A stretch of DNA of 48,407 bases from a virus: positions 1 to 48,407 of IMG/VR virus record IMGVR_UViG_3300035661_000095; one strand, given 5' to 3'. The notes beneath the pieces were generated by a model. That model saw only the letters and a list, made by a program, of their open reading frames with translations. It searched no databases and was not told where the DNA came from. Position numbers and translations under genes: made by a program. This document shows positions 38,858-45,633 of this stretch, piece after piece. Within the stretch, counting starts at the first letter, position 1; each line of letters opens with the position of its first letter.

Positions 38858-39565
38858 ATGACAAAAGATGAAGCAAAACAACAAGGATCCAGATTCTACG
38901 ATAGTGTTGGCCCTTGTCGGGCGTTCGGGCACGTGGGTCGTCGCTACACGTCAAACAGTGGGTGCGTTGAGTGTTGTAGTACAGAGAAACGAGCGAGCGG
39001 CCGGACTCAGTGGCGAGCAAATAACACCGAACGCAGACGATATACGGACAGAGCATATGCCGAGCGAAACAAGGAGCGCATCAGCGCCTACCACAAAGAA
39101 CGATATGGGACATTGCTCAAGGATACCCGCTTGGCACAGTACCAGGCTGAAAAGCAGCGGCAATCGGAACTTATTAAGGATCTATATCTTGGTAAAGAGA
39201 TGCCTGTACCGGTGAGTTTCAGTCTTGAGGACTTATTTCGACAACACATAGTGTGGCGCATTGTTAATGAAGTTACGTCAACAGTTCGAATAGAATATTC
39301 ATCAACAGGAAATAGATCTAAGGGTCAAATAGATATCTATCTACCTGACCTTGGCGTAGGAGTGGAGGTAAAATTGGACGCTCCTTACTGGTCTCTGTCG
39401 CTGATTCGTGCTCAAGTGGACAAGTACGAGCGATGGCTAGGGCAAGGGAACGTATACGTTACGTCTCCATCCGGGAGGTGGGGGATGCTCCCAGACGATC
39501 TTATAGAGATGCTAAAAACTCGTCCTTTGATACAATCCGAATGCCCAACGCCCGCGCTTTTGTGA
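38858..39565 (+). CDS. Putative mobile nuclease: zinc-binding N-terminus plus PD-(D/E)XK-like domain
   Basis: The 235-residue protein begins with a Cys pattern CRAFGHVGRRY...GCVECC, like the zinc modules of phage endonuclease VII and HNH proteins. A highly basic Arg/Glu helix follows (residues ~45-90). The C-terminal domain reads GQIDIYLPDLGVGVEVKLDAPYWSLSLIRAQVDKYERWL; the D-x(n)-E-x-K arrangement matches a PD-(D/E)XK nuclease core. It is on the opposite strand to its neighbours, has its own late promoter and overlaps the ligase gene end by 65 nt. These are features of a free-standing homing endonuclease. The catalytic assignment is inferred. Confidence 0.65.
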   Translation: MTKDEAKQQGSRFYDSVGPCRAFGHVGRRYTSNSGCVECCSTEKRASGRTQWRANNTERRRYTDRAYAERNKERISAYHKERYGTLLKDTRLAQYQAEKQRQSELIKDLYLGKEMPVPVSFSLEDLFRQHIVWRIVNEVTSTVRIEYSSTGNRSKGQIDIYLPDLGVGVEVKLDAPYWSLSLIRAQVDKYERWLGQGNVYVTSPSGRWGMLPDDLIEMLKTRPLIQSECPTPALL

Positions 39566-41456
39566 GTTTAGTAGATGAATCGGTAGGATCAGCTGCCACT
39601 ACAACGTGCGTCTTGTTTGATACACCAGACGCAACACGTCCACCAAGCTCTTCAATCTTTATATCCAGGGACTTATCACGAAAACCCGTAATGACGATAT
39701 CCTTGCCGGTCAGATTGCCGACAGCCTTTTCCTCATACGGAGCAAACGTCACGTACGGGCGAATCACCTCGAGGAATGCCTCGAACTCCGGGTAGCCGCG
39801 GGCGATCTTCGTAGCCGTCTTCGTGTCGAATCCTTCGATCCCAACAATCTTGCTGACCTCTACACAGTAGTGCATCTCGCCTTTGAACGCTTCGTACAGC
39901 TTCTTCATCTTCCGCTTACCCACGCCACGGCCGAAGGCACTGTGCGAGCCCATCAGATCCGGCAGCGCCATGTTCGTCAGCTTGTCACGAAGACCTTTGT
40001 GGATCTTGGAGCCAATCGAGCGCGATTTGACCAGGCTACTGATGTCTTCAACTGTCAGCGGGATGATCTTTTCCGGAGTGTCGAACCCCATCTCGAACAT
40101 CATCCTGAGGTTCCCTGCACCGAGGTGCGGGACGTCAATCGACGAAAAAAAGTCGTTCAGACGCTCGAAATTAACAGTCTCGTTGTTGCTAACATCTGCC
40201 ACGACGAGGTCAACCCCAGTATCCGTCCACACCGCTTCACCATCGTCGGGCAATTGCGGGCCAGACGGAGCAGGCGTTGCGACGCCCAAAATATAAGGGA
40301 TCACATCGCCTGAACGCGTGATCTTGAGGATCGCGCCAGGACCGATGTTGTTTTCCTTGATGAACTTCGCATTGAATCCAGTGAGGTTCGTGATAGTCAC
40401 GCCAACGAGATTGGTCGGTTCAATCTGAACGCGCGGCTTGTAATAGCCGTCTTTCGATACGTTCCATTCAACGTTCGTGCAGCGAGCCTCTGCATAGTTC
40501 GACGAATCAGCGACCTTGAACTTGACAGCGTACTCAGGATTCAGGTCGTCAGTCTTGATCTTGGCCCGAATCTTCGCGCTGTTAATGTCGATCACGATAC
40601 CGTCCAACTCATACTCAGAGTTCTTACGGACGCGGTTGAGGATGTCGGTCAGGTCTTGTTCGTCGAGATCGCCCGCAATTGCGGTTTCGTACTCGACGAC
40701 GTGGAAGCCGTATGCCTTCAGTTGCTTCAGTTGGTCCTCTTTGGTCGTTGTCGAGCCGACGATTTCGTATGCAACCGTGTCGATCGCATCATACATCTGG
40801 TCGTGCAACGACGATGAGTTCATCAGGCCGGAGACCATGTTGCGCGGGTTTTTGTAGATGCGGCCGCCGCGCGCATACTTGCCCGTATTGACGATCGCAA
40901 ACTCTACCGGCTTGATGATATTCTCAGCGCGGACAGTGACGGGAGCGCCCGTCTTGTTGTCGATCTTTGCTGGAACGTCGTGCAGTTTGCGCGCGTGTCG
41001 GGTGATGTCAGCGCCTTGCACGCCATCCCCACGCGAATACGCAATCTGAAGGTTGCCGTTGATGTCGTACACGTACATCGCACTGGCGCCGTCCAGCTTG
41101 TTCGAAATCACCAGCAACTCAGCCGCGATGTAGTACTTGCCGACCCAACGCTCGAAGTCTCCGCCGACATACACTTGATTCAGCGAACCCATTTGGAAAG
41201 GCAGTGTGATCTTCCCACCGCGGACGGAGCTGCCAACGCCCGTGAAGTACACGTTTGCCGGCGCGAGGCGCGCAGCGTATTGTTTCAGGGCGTCGTATTG
41301 ATCATCTTCCAGAAGGTCGATCGCCTGTTGTTCGTTGAAGTACAAATCATCTGCGAGCGTCAGCAGCTCGATGATTTGTGCAACGGAAAAGTCCTCGTAC
41401 GACCCGAGGACGAACATTTCCTTGGCAATTTGCTTGCCCTCTTGGATAGTCAGCAT
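39501..41456 (-). CDS. ligA: NAD-dependent DNA ligase
   Basis: The 651-residue ligase has adenylation motif K120-L-D-G, SRGDGVQGADIT, an OB fold (KFKVADSS..., ILKITRSGDVIPYI), a helix-hairpin-helix region and a C-terminal BRCT domain (DIVITGFRDKSLDIKIEELGG...). The four-Cys zinc finger normally between OB and HhH regions is not seen; that stretch has no Cys pair. T4 itself uses an ATP-dependent ligase, so this is a non-homologous replacement. It seals lagging-strand nicks. A good sigma70-type promoter lies upstream. Confidence 0.94.
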   Translation of the reverse strand: MLTIQEGKQIAKEMFVLGSYEDFSVAQIIELLTLADDLYFNEQQAIDLLEDDQYDALKQYAARLAPANVYFTGVGSSVRGGKITLPFQMGSLNQVYVGGDFERWVGKYYIAAELLVISNKLDGASAMYVYDINGNLQIAYSRGDGVQGADITRHARKLHDVPAKIDNKTGAPVTVRAENIIKPVEFAIVNTGKYARGGRIYKNPRNMVSGLMNSSSLHDQMYDAIDTVAYEIVGSTTTKEDQLKQLKAYGFHVVEYETAIAGDLDEQDLTDILNRVRKNSEYELDGIVIDINSAKIRAKIKTDDLNPEYAVKFKVADSSNYAEARCTNVEWNVSKDGYYKPRVQIEPTNLVGVTITNLTGFNAKFIKENNIGPGAILKITRSGDVIPYILGVATPAPSGPQLPDDGEAVWTDTGVDLVVADVSNNETVNFERLNDFFSSIDVPHLGAGNLRMMFEMGFDTPEKIIPLTVEDISSLVKSRSIGSKIHKGLRDKLTNMALPDLMGSHSAFGRGVGKRKMKKLYEAFKGEMHYCVEVSKIVGIEGFDTKTATKIARGYPEFEAFLEVIRPYVTFAPYEEKAVGNLTGKDIVITGFRDKSLDIKIEELGGRVASGVSNKTHVVVAADPTDSSTKLTKARALGIRIVSKDEFLASL

Positions 41457-41486
41457 GAATGGTCTCCACGATCAGTTGATGCGGAG

Positions 41487-41515
41487 ACTATACTACGACT
41501 ACGGCTGAGGGTCAA
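41487..41515 (-). promoter_or_regulatory. Sigma70-type promoter for the ligase (TTGACC-17-TATAGT)
   Basis: TTGACC (41515-41510) and TATAGT (41492-41487) lie 17 bp apart on the minus strand; the start site would be near 41480, 24 nt before the ligase ATG. This indicates early expression by host polymerase. Confidence 0.75.
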
Positions 41516-41518
41516 CGG

Positions 41519-41860
41519 TCAAACTTTGCGGATCTCGAACGTAATTGAGGTCGTATTAAGGCAGTTGAACTGCTGGAACTCAAGATCGAGGACCAATGTA
41601 CCACGCGTCATTGAGTGTAGGTCATTGTTGCGTGTGTCACCGATCACGTCATATGTGGTGATAACATGTTCTTCAACCAACTGCTCCATGAACATGTCGA
41701 TATAGTCGGATACGCCCGAGAAGTCGTACGGTTGAGAGAATTGTGTCGTACGAACATATACGAACTCTTCTACTGTGTTTTGAACGGTTTGTACCACACG
41801 CTCAAGCAAACGCTTAGTGTTTACATTGCGAGCCTTGTACGTAACATTGAAGTGAGCCAT
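41519..41860 (-). CDS. Hypothetical late protein
   Basis: Start 41860 (MAHFNVTYKARN) follows GGAG by 6 nt. The 113-residue protein is mixed alpha/beta with RLLERVVQTVQNTVEEFVYVRTTQF and a C-terminal beta pattern (GTLVLDLEFQQFNCLNTTSITFEIRKV). It is the sole gene between a perfect TATAAATA late promoter and the ligase promoter, so it is probably a late virion or assembly protein. Not recognised. Confidence 0.65.
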   Translation of the reverse strand: MAHFNVTYKARNVNTKRLLERVVQTVQNTVEEFVYVRTTQFSQPYDFSGVSDYIDMFMEQLVEEHVITTYDVIGDTRNNDLHSMTRGTLVLDLEFQQFNCLNTTSITFEIRKV

Positions 41861-41927
41861 CTTATTCTCCGGAAGATTGCTCAACGGCACCACAGCGACG
41901 CCGTTGTATGACGTATCGTATTGGCAT

Positions 41928-41935
41928 TATTTATA
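41928..41935 (-). promoter_or_regulatory. T4 consensus late promoter (TATAAATA, minus strand)
   Basis: A perfect T4 late octamer overlaps the TAA stop of thyA. It lies about 68 nt before the next ATG at 41860. Confidence 0.7.
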
Positions 41936-43688
41936 CAGCCACATCCATTTTTAGCACGGGGTGTGACGTGTAGTTGACGATCCTGAAATCTTCATACTTG
42001 AAGTCGTCAATGTCCGTAATTTTCCGTGCAAATTCAAACGTTGGGGATGGCAGAGGATCGTGAGTTAGTTGCACCTCCAGTTGCTCTATGTGGTTCTCAT
42101 AGATGTGAACGTCGCCGCCGTTCCAAATGAAATCACCTGGAACCATGTTTGCTACCTCACATAGCATCCGGAGGAGGATGCTATATTGAACGATGTTGAA
42201 TGGGACGCCGAGGCCGATATCGCACGACCGCTGATTCAACATCAGCGACAACTCGTACATCGGCACGTCTGTTTCTTTCCAGAAATCAGCGCCTTTGTGC
42301 TGGTTTTCACTGATGTCTTTGATGACTTCTTGGCCGTGTAAGGCGACCGCATGTTTTGTCATCTCTTCAACAGTCCGTGGGCGTGCAAAGCACTGGAACG
42401 TGTAATGGCACGGTGGCAGGGCTTGCTTTCCGTTCGCAACATTGTCGTCGAATGAGACGGAGGTGTCAGGCAGGACTGCGGGGTTCCATGCTGTGACGAT
42501 CATTCGACGGTCGTTCGGGTTGTTCTTCAGAGAATGGACCAGATTGGCGATCTGATCGATTGGCAGGCGATATCGAGCAACACTCCCTGGTGGAATATCA
42601 AGGTATTGAAAAGTAAAACCTTTGTGATGAGTGTATTGACCGGTTAGTACTTTCCGAATGATGGGTCCTGACAGTCCGTGAATCGACGCGAACTGATCAA
42701 TTGATAGACTTGTGAATTTACGACCGTCAGGTGAGGTGGCAATGAATGGTCGAGGATTTCGACGATACAGTGTATTGTGTTGGGTGCTCAGCCACACGCA
42801 TGTCGTCTTAGAGTAGCAATTAGATTCGTAATAATCCTTATCAAGTTCGTACGCTAAGGGGTTCAGCCGCTTGGTGTTCCAGCCTGGAATCCGTTTTACA
42901 TCACGTTGGAACGTTGCAAAGTTGTGCCAGTCAGGGTGTACGTGTACCCCGGCCCCGCCGTACAGAGCGTATTCTATTGTTGATGAATTGTAGCATCTAT
43001 CCAACATTTTATACCAATGGCGCTGCAATTGCTTTAGCATTGGGTCTGTCTTATCGAATTCGCCAAGATATCCAACACCAGAGACTCGAGGCAAGAGCAC
43101 ATCAATAATATGTCCACGCTTAATCACGCTGCGTCGCACATTCGTTTTTATATAGCCCGTCGCCTTGAACTGTACGGTGTATGTTTTTTCTTTTCCTGAT
43201 TTTCCGTCATGTCTGATAACCAACAATTCACCACATTCTTTTGTACGGTGGTGGCTTCCAACGAAATCATCAGCTGTTTGCTCTGGCTCAATAAGTTCAC
43301 GTGTGGCTAGTGCAGCCACACAGGGGCTGATCCGGCGCGGTTGCACAAATACCACACTGGGTTCGACCGCCCAGTTTCTCCACTGGTCGCCGTAGACGGG
43401 CCCTAGCTCACCTTCCTTATTTGCCCATTCTCGCCAGATGGTAACGCCCTGACGTTCCAACTCTCGGGAACTTGTATTTGCCTGCAGATACCACAGCAGC
43501 TCAATAATGATCGAACGAGTATGGATTTTCTTGGTTGTCAACATCGGGATTGTGCCGTCACGGAGATCAAACTTCATTTGATGACCGAACACAGACAGCG
43601 TGTCTACGCCTGTGCGATTTGACTTGCGCACACCGCGGGTAAGGGCTGTTTTAACCAGCTCTAAGTATTGCGTATCGTGGAAAGTCAT
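41931..43688 (-). CDS. thyA: Thymidylate synthase with in-frame homing-endonuclease-like insertion
   Basis: The 585-residue frame begins as ThyA through GPVYGDQWRNW (residue 106). It resumes around residue 374 with RLPIDQIANLV, NNPNDRRMIVTAWNP, catalytic C427 in LPPCHYTFQCF, QRSCDIGLGVPFN (486-498) and HIYENHIEQL. All dUMP-binding and catalytic residues are present, and N498 marks a true thymidylate synthase rather than a dCMP hydroxymethylase. The intervening ~267 residues belong to a different family. Without them the enzyme would be ~318 residues, near T4 Td (286). Whether the insertion stays in the protein or is removed from RNA or protein is unknown. It makes dTMP from dUMP. Confidence 0.92.
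   Translation of the reverse strand: MTFHDTQYLELVKTALTRGVRKSNRTGVDTLSVFGHQMKFDLRDGTIPMLTTKKIHTRSIIIELLWYLQANTSSRELERQGVTIWREWANKEGELGPVYGDQWRNWAVEPSVVFVQPRRISPCVAALATRELIEPEQTADDFVGSHHRTKECGELLVIRHDGKSGKEKTYTVQFKATGYIKTNVRRSVIKRGHIIDVLLPRVSGVGYLGEFDKTDPMLKQLQRHWYKMLDRCYNSSTIEYALYGGAGVHVHPDWHNFATFQRDVKRIPGWNTKRLNPLAYELDKDYYESNCYSKTTCVWLSTQHNTLYRRNPRPFIATSPDGRKFTSLSIDQFASIHGLSGPIIRKVLTGQYTHHKGFTFQYLDIPPGSVARYRLPIDQIANLVHSLKNNPNDRRMIVTAWNPAVLPDTSVSFDDNVANGKQALPPCHYTFQCFARPRTVEEMTKHAVALHGQEVIKDISENQHKGADFWKETDVPMYELSLMLNQRSCDIGLGVPFNIVQYSILLRMLCEVANMVPGDFIWNGGDVHIYENHIEQLEVQLTHDPLPSPTFEFARKITDIDDFKYEDFRIVNYTSHPVLKMDVAV
42570..43370 (-). mobile_element. HNH-type homing-endonuclease-like insertion inside thyA
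   Basis: Residues ~107-373 of the thyA frame read TADDFVGSHHRTKECGELLVI, then HWYKMLDRCYNSSTIEYALYGGAGVHVHPDWHNFATF. ELDKDYYESNCYSKTTCVWLSTQHNTLYRR follows. This is the signature of a common phage family related to HNH nucleases ('W..ML.RCY...YGG.GV.V...W..F'). A modular DNA-binding segment closes it (SLSIDQFASIHGLSGPIIRKVLTGQYTHHKGFTF). It is in frame with both thyA halves and has no stop. There is no intein start Cys/Ser or terminal His-Asn, and too little non-coding room for a group I core outside the ORF. Confidence 0.8.
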
Positions 43689-43867
43689 TGTTGCACCTCA
43701 AACAGCATGTCTTCTCGTGTCCATTTCTTCCAGCTGCCGACCATGTTGTCAACGGGGGTTACTTCAACAATCTCGTCGATCTTACCACTCTTCAATTTGT
43801 TCTGAGCGCGGCGGCCCGTTTTGCGAACCTCCACGCCTTCGAATACGTACGTTTGCTCAGATGTCAT
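43685..43867 (-). CDS. Small hypothetical protein between thyA and Thg1-like gene
   Basis: The 60-residue protein overlaps both neighbours by ATGA junctions, so it is almost certainly translated. It begins MTSEQTYVFEGVEVRKTGRRAQNKLKSGKIDEIVEV, a beta-strand-rich basic domain. Unrecognised; its place suggests coordinated expression with ThyA. Confidence 0.7.
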   Translation of the reverse strand: MTSEQTYVFEGVEVRKTGRRAQNKLKSGKIDEIVEVTPVDNMVGSWKKWTREDMLFEVQQ

Positions 43868-44604
43868 GCTGCTACCTTGTCGATATACACGTGCTGATCT
43901 ATGTATGCTCGATCTTGTGTGAAGATTGGAATCTCCTCATCTACAGCCAAGCGTAGATCACCGTCGTTGACGACGCACGTTCCGCGCTTCATCCACGTTG
44001 GTAGGTCGTTCCAGTTGACGCCCTTTTCCAGCATCAGCATGTCCTGCACTTCGCTGTTGTTCTTAGCGTGCATTTGCTTCTGAGAGAAGTGGTAGTGCCC
44101 AAGCATTTGAATACTGTTGCGGGAGGCATCCTGTTGACGCCAGAGGAAGTTGTTTGTCGCTTCTTCCTTCGGAATGTTGAATGCTCGTGCGTCAAACTTC
44201 GCAAAATCCTCTGGAGCGCGCAGCTCATTCCGGCGAAACGCGCAGTTGAAGGCGTTGGCAGTGGCTGTCGCAATCACAGAGACGATCTTTTGAACATTGT
44301 AGCCAAACCACGCTTGCGTTTCAAGCGTGTCGTAGTCGCGCAGTAGTAGCGTAATTTCGTCCGATTGAGTGTAGCCCAGTACGCATCCCTGCGCTTCTTT
44401 GACGGCTGCCACGGTAGCTGCAACCATTGCGGTGTGCATTGTTTCACTGAACGGAACGACACCTGTGTCGGGGAGGTTCCGTGCGTAAGTGTGGAAGGCT
44501 TTACCGTCAAGGCGAATGATGACGGGTGTTCGTTTCATGAGGAAGTCTTTGGAAACTGCCTCGTACCCCTTCATCCTATCGCCTAGGGAGTCTTTTGTAG
44601 TCAT
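43864..44604 (-). CDS. Thg1-like 3'-5' nucleotidyltransferase (tRNA-His guanylyltransferase family)
   Basis: The 246-residue protein has the family core: PVIIRLDGKAFHTYARNL (metal-binding D33), GCVLGYTQSDEITLLL (second acidic cluster, S81-D82-E83), and FDARAFNIPKEEATNNFLWRQQDASRNSI. These enzymes add nucleotides in the 3'-5' direction. Eukaryotic Thg1 adds G to tRNA-His, while bacterial and phage Thg1-like proteins repair 5'-truncated tRNAs. A role in repairing host tRNA cleaved by anti-phage nucleases is plausible but inferred. AAGGATA lies upstream of the start. Confidence 0.9.
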   Translation of the reverse strand: MTTKDSLGDRMKGYEAVSKDFLMKRTPVIIRLDGKAFHTYARNLPDTGVVPFSETMHTAMVAATVAAVKEAQGCVLGYTQSDEITLLLRDYDTLETQAWFGYNVQKIVSVIATATANAFNCAFRRNELRAPEDFAKFDARAFNIPKEEATNNFLWRQQDASRNSIQMLGHYHFSQKQMHAKNNSEVQDMLMLEKGVNWNDLPTWMKRGTCVVNDGDLRLAVDEEIPIFTQDRAYIDQHVYIDKVAA

Positions 44605-44652
44605 AATGGGTATCCTTTGAAGGTACCCACCTACCTTACAGCAATTGTTAGG

Positions 44653-45006
44653 TTACGACAAGAGACGAGTTTGGGTGGTTTTGTCAGTTTTCCACCAACG
44701 AACGAGTGCAGTGGAAGTTGCTGCAAGATATGTACCGAAGAAGATGTTTGTCACGATTACCGCATCTGAATACTGCGTCATGCTCGGCTCAAGCATCAGG
44801 AACGCAACTAAAACGGCATTTCCTGCCATGATAAACATTGAATGATAACGATCGGTGCGCGTTTTGATCCAGTCGAACTGTAACGCACGCTTCATCATCT
44901 TGTTATACGCTGTGAGGATATACAATCCCCAGCACAGCGTTGCTGCAGTCCACAACGTAATCGCTAGAGGCAGATTACTTAGAACCTGTTCCGCTGTTGG
45001 CAACAT
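44653..45006 (-). CDS. Small integral membrane protein
   Basis: The 117-residue protein has hydrophobic helices at residues ~15-33 (AITLWTAATLCWGLYILTA), ~57-73 (FIMAGNAVLVAFLML) and ~82-99 (AVIVTNIFFGTYLAATS). A short basic C-terminus follows. It overlaps the upstream membrane gene by 32 nt and shares its late promoter. Lysis functions (holin) or membrane remodelling are possible; no family is recognised. Confidence 0.65.
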   Translation of the reverse strand: MLPTAEQVLSNLPLAITLWTAATLCWGLYILTAYNKMMKRALQFDWIKTRTDRYHSMFIMAGNAVLVAFLMLEPSMTQYSDAVIVTNIFFGTYLAATSTALVRWWKTDKTTQTRLLS

Positions 45007-45196
45007 TTACTGTCTCTCCCATTTGCTTTTTGAGCTCAACCTGTGTTTCAGTGCGCGTGCTTGCAATCATCGCGTAGTACGGAGGAGCTGCAGGATGGAG
45101 ACTAGTTGCAACAGCTGTGATAATAGCTGTCCCTACAATCACGAGTGTAATTGCTCGCAGAATTTCACGAACGATGGCGGACTGGCTGATGTTCAT
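44975..45196 (-). CDS. Small single-span membrane protein
   Basis: Start 45196 (MNISQSA) is chosen since GGAG lies 7 nt upstream; the frame to 45208 begins with TTG. The 73-residue product has one hydrophobic helix (LRAITLVIVGTAIITAVATSL, residues ~13-33) and a polar outer part ending GETVNVANSGTGSK. It is the first gene after a perfect TATAAATA late promoter. A lysis-related role is a guess. Confidence 0.65.
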   Translation of the reverse strand: MNISQSAIVREILRAITLVIVGTAIITAVATSLHPAAPPYYAMIASTRTETQVELKKQMGETVNVANSGTGSK

Positions 45197-45222
45197 TGTG
45201 GGCTCCAATGATGATGGTTTGG

Positions 45223-45230
45223 TATTTATA
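45223..45230 (-). promoter_or_regulatory. T4 consensus late promoter (TATAAATA, minus strand)
   Basis: A perfect TATAAATA lies 27 nt before the ATG at 45196. It drives the two overlapping membrane-protein genes. It is divergent from the promoter at 45266. Confidence 0.7.
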
Positions 45231-45265
45231 GATCAAGGGTAAAACTTCTGAAGAATGGTCTGACC

Positions 45266-45273
45266 CATAAATA
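45266..45273 (+). promoter_or_regulatory. T4-type late promoter (CATAAATA)
   Basis: CATAAATA lies 24 nt before the ATG at 45298, with AAAGGAG in between. It is divergent from the promoter at 45223. Confidence 0.68.
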
Positions 45274-45297
45274 TCTACCAGCAAAGGAGAGCAAAGA

Positions 45298-45594
45298 ATG
45301 GCCACAAAACTCGCACCATCAACGCACGTGTTGGAGTTGAAAGACCTGATTACCATCATTTCCCTGGCCGTCTCTCTGACGGTTGCTTGGGGCTTGTTTA
45401 CAACCCGTATCACGGTTCTAGAACGTGAGGTTGTTGACTTGCAAGCAACCGATAAGGCACAAGCTGCTTTGATTGAAAAGCTAGACAATCAAGTGCTGCG
45501 GTTGAACGCACACCAACAGGATGACGAGCTGATTTTGGACCAAGTGTTTTCAATCCTTCGTCGACCGCCTCCAACTCGACACGCCACAAACTAA
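45298..45594 (+). CDS. Late membrane-anchored coiled-coil protein
   Basis: The 98-residue protein has one N-terminal hydrophobic helix (LITIISLAVSLTVAWGLF, residues ~17-34). A coiled coil follows with regular heptads (ITVLEREVVDLQATDKAQAALIEKLDNQVLRL) and a polar tail. The layout resembles small phage proteins with an inner-membrane anchor, including some spanin or Rz-like subunits, but no family match is certain. It is a monocistronic late unit bounded by a promoter and terminator. Confidence 0.7.
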   Translation: MATKLAPSTHVLELKDLITIISLAVSLTVAWGLFTTRITVLEREVVDLQATDKAQAALIEKLDNQVLRLNAHQQDDELILDQVFSILRRPPPTRHATN

Positions 45595-45618
45595 AAAGCC
45601 GCTTCACAGCGGCTTTTT
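45593..45618. terminator. Bidirectional intrinsic terminator
   Basis: AAAAAGCCGC and GCGGCTTTTT form a 10-bp stem around TTCACA, with an A-rich left side and T-rich right side. It separates the rightward gene at 45298 from the leftward PhoH gene. Confidence 0.9.
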
Positions 45619-45633
45619 TCTTAGGAAGATTGG

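Noticed and set aside
40980-41705. 241-codon plus-strand ORF opposite the ligase
   Set aside because: It runs antisense to the NAD ligase and its neighbour, has no ribosome-binding site or recognisable motif, and disagrees with the clearly real genes on the other strand.
42570-43370. Intein in thymidylate synthase
   Set aside because: There is no Cys/Ser/Thr at the upstream junction and no His-Asn followed by Cys/Ser/Thr at the downstream junction. The insert resembles HNH-type homing proteins rather than Hint domains.
42570-43370. Ordinary group I intron in thyA
   Set aside because: I see no P/Q/R/S core motifs, and the reading frame is open and in phase across the whole insert. A core hidden inside the ORF cannot be excluded by eye.
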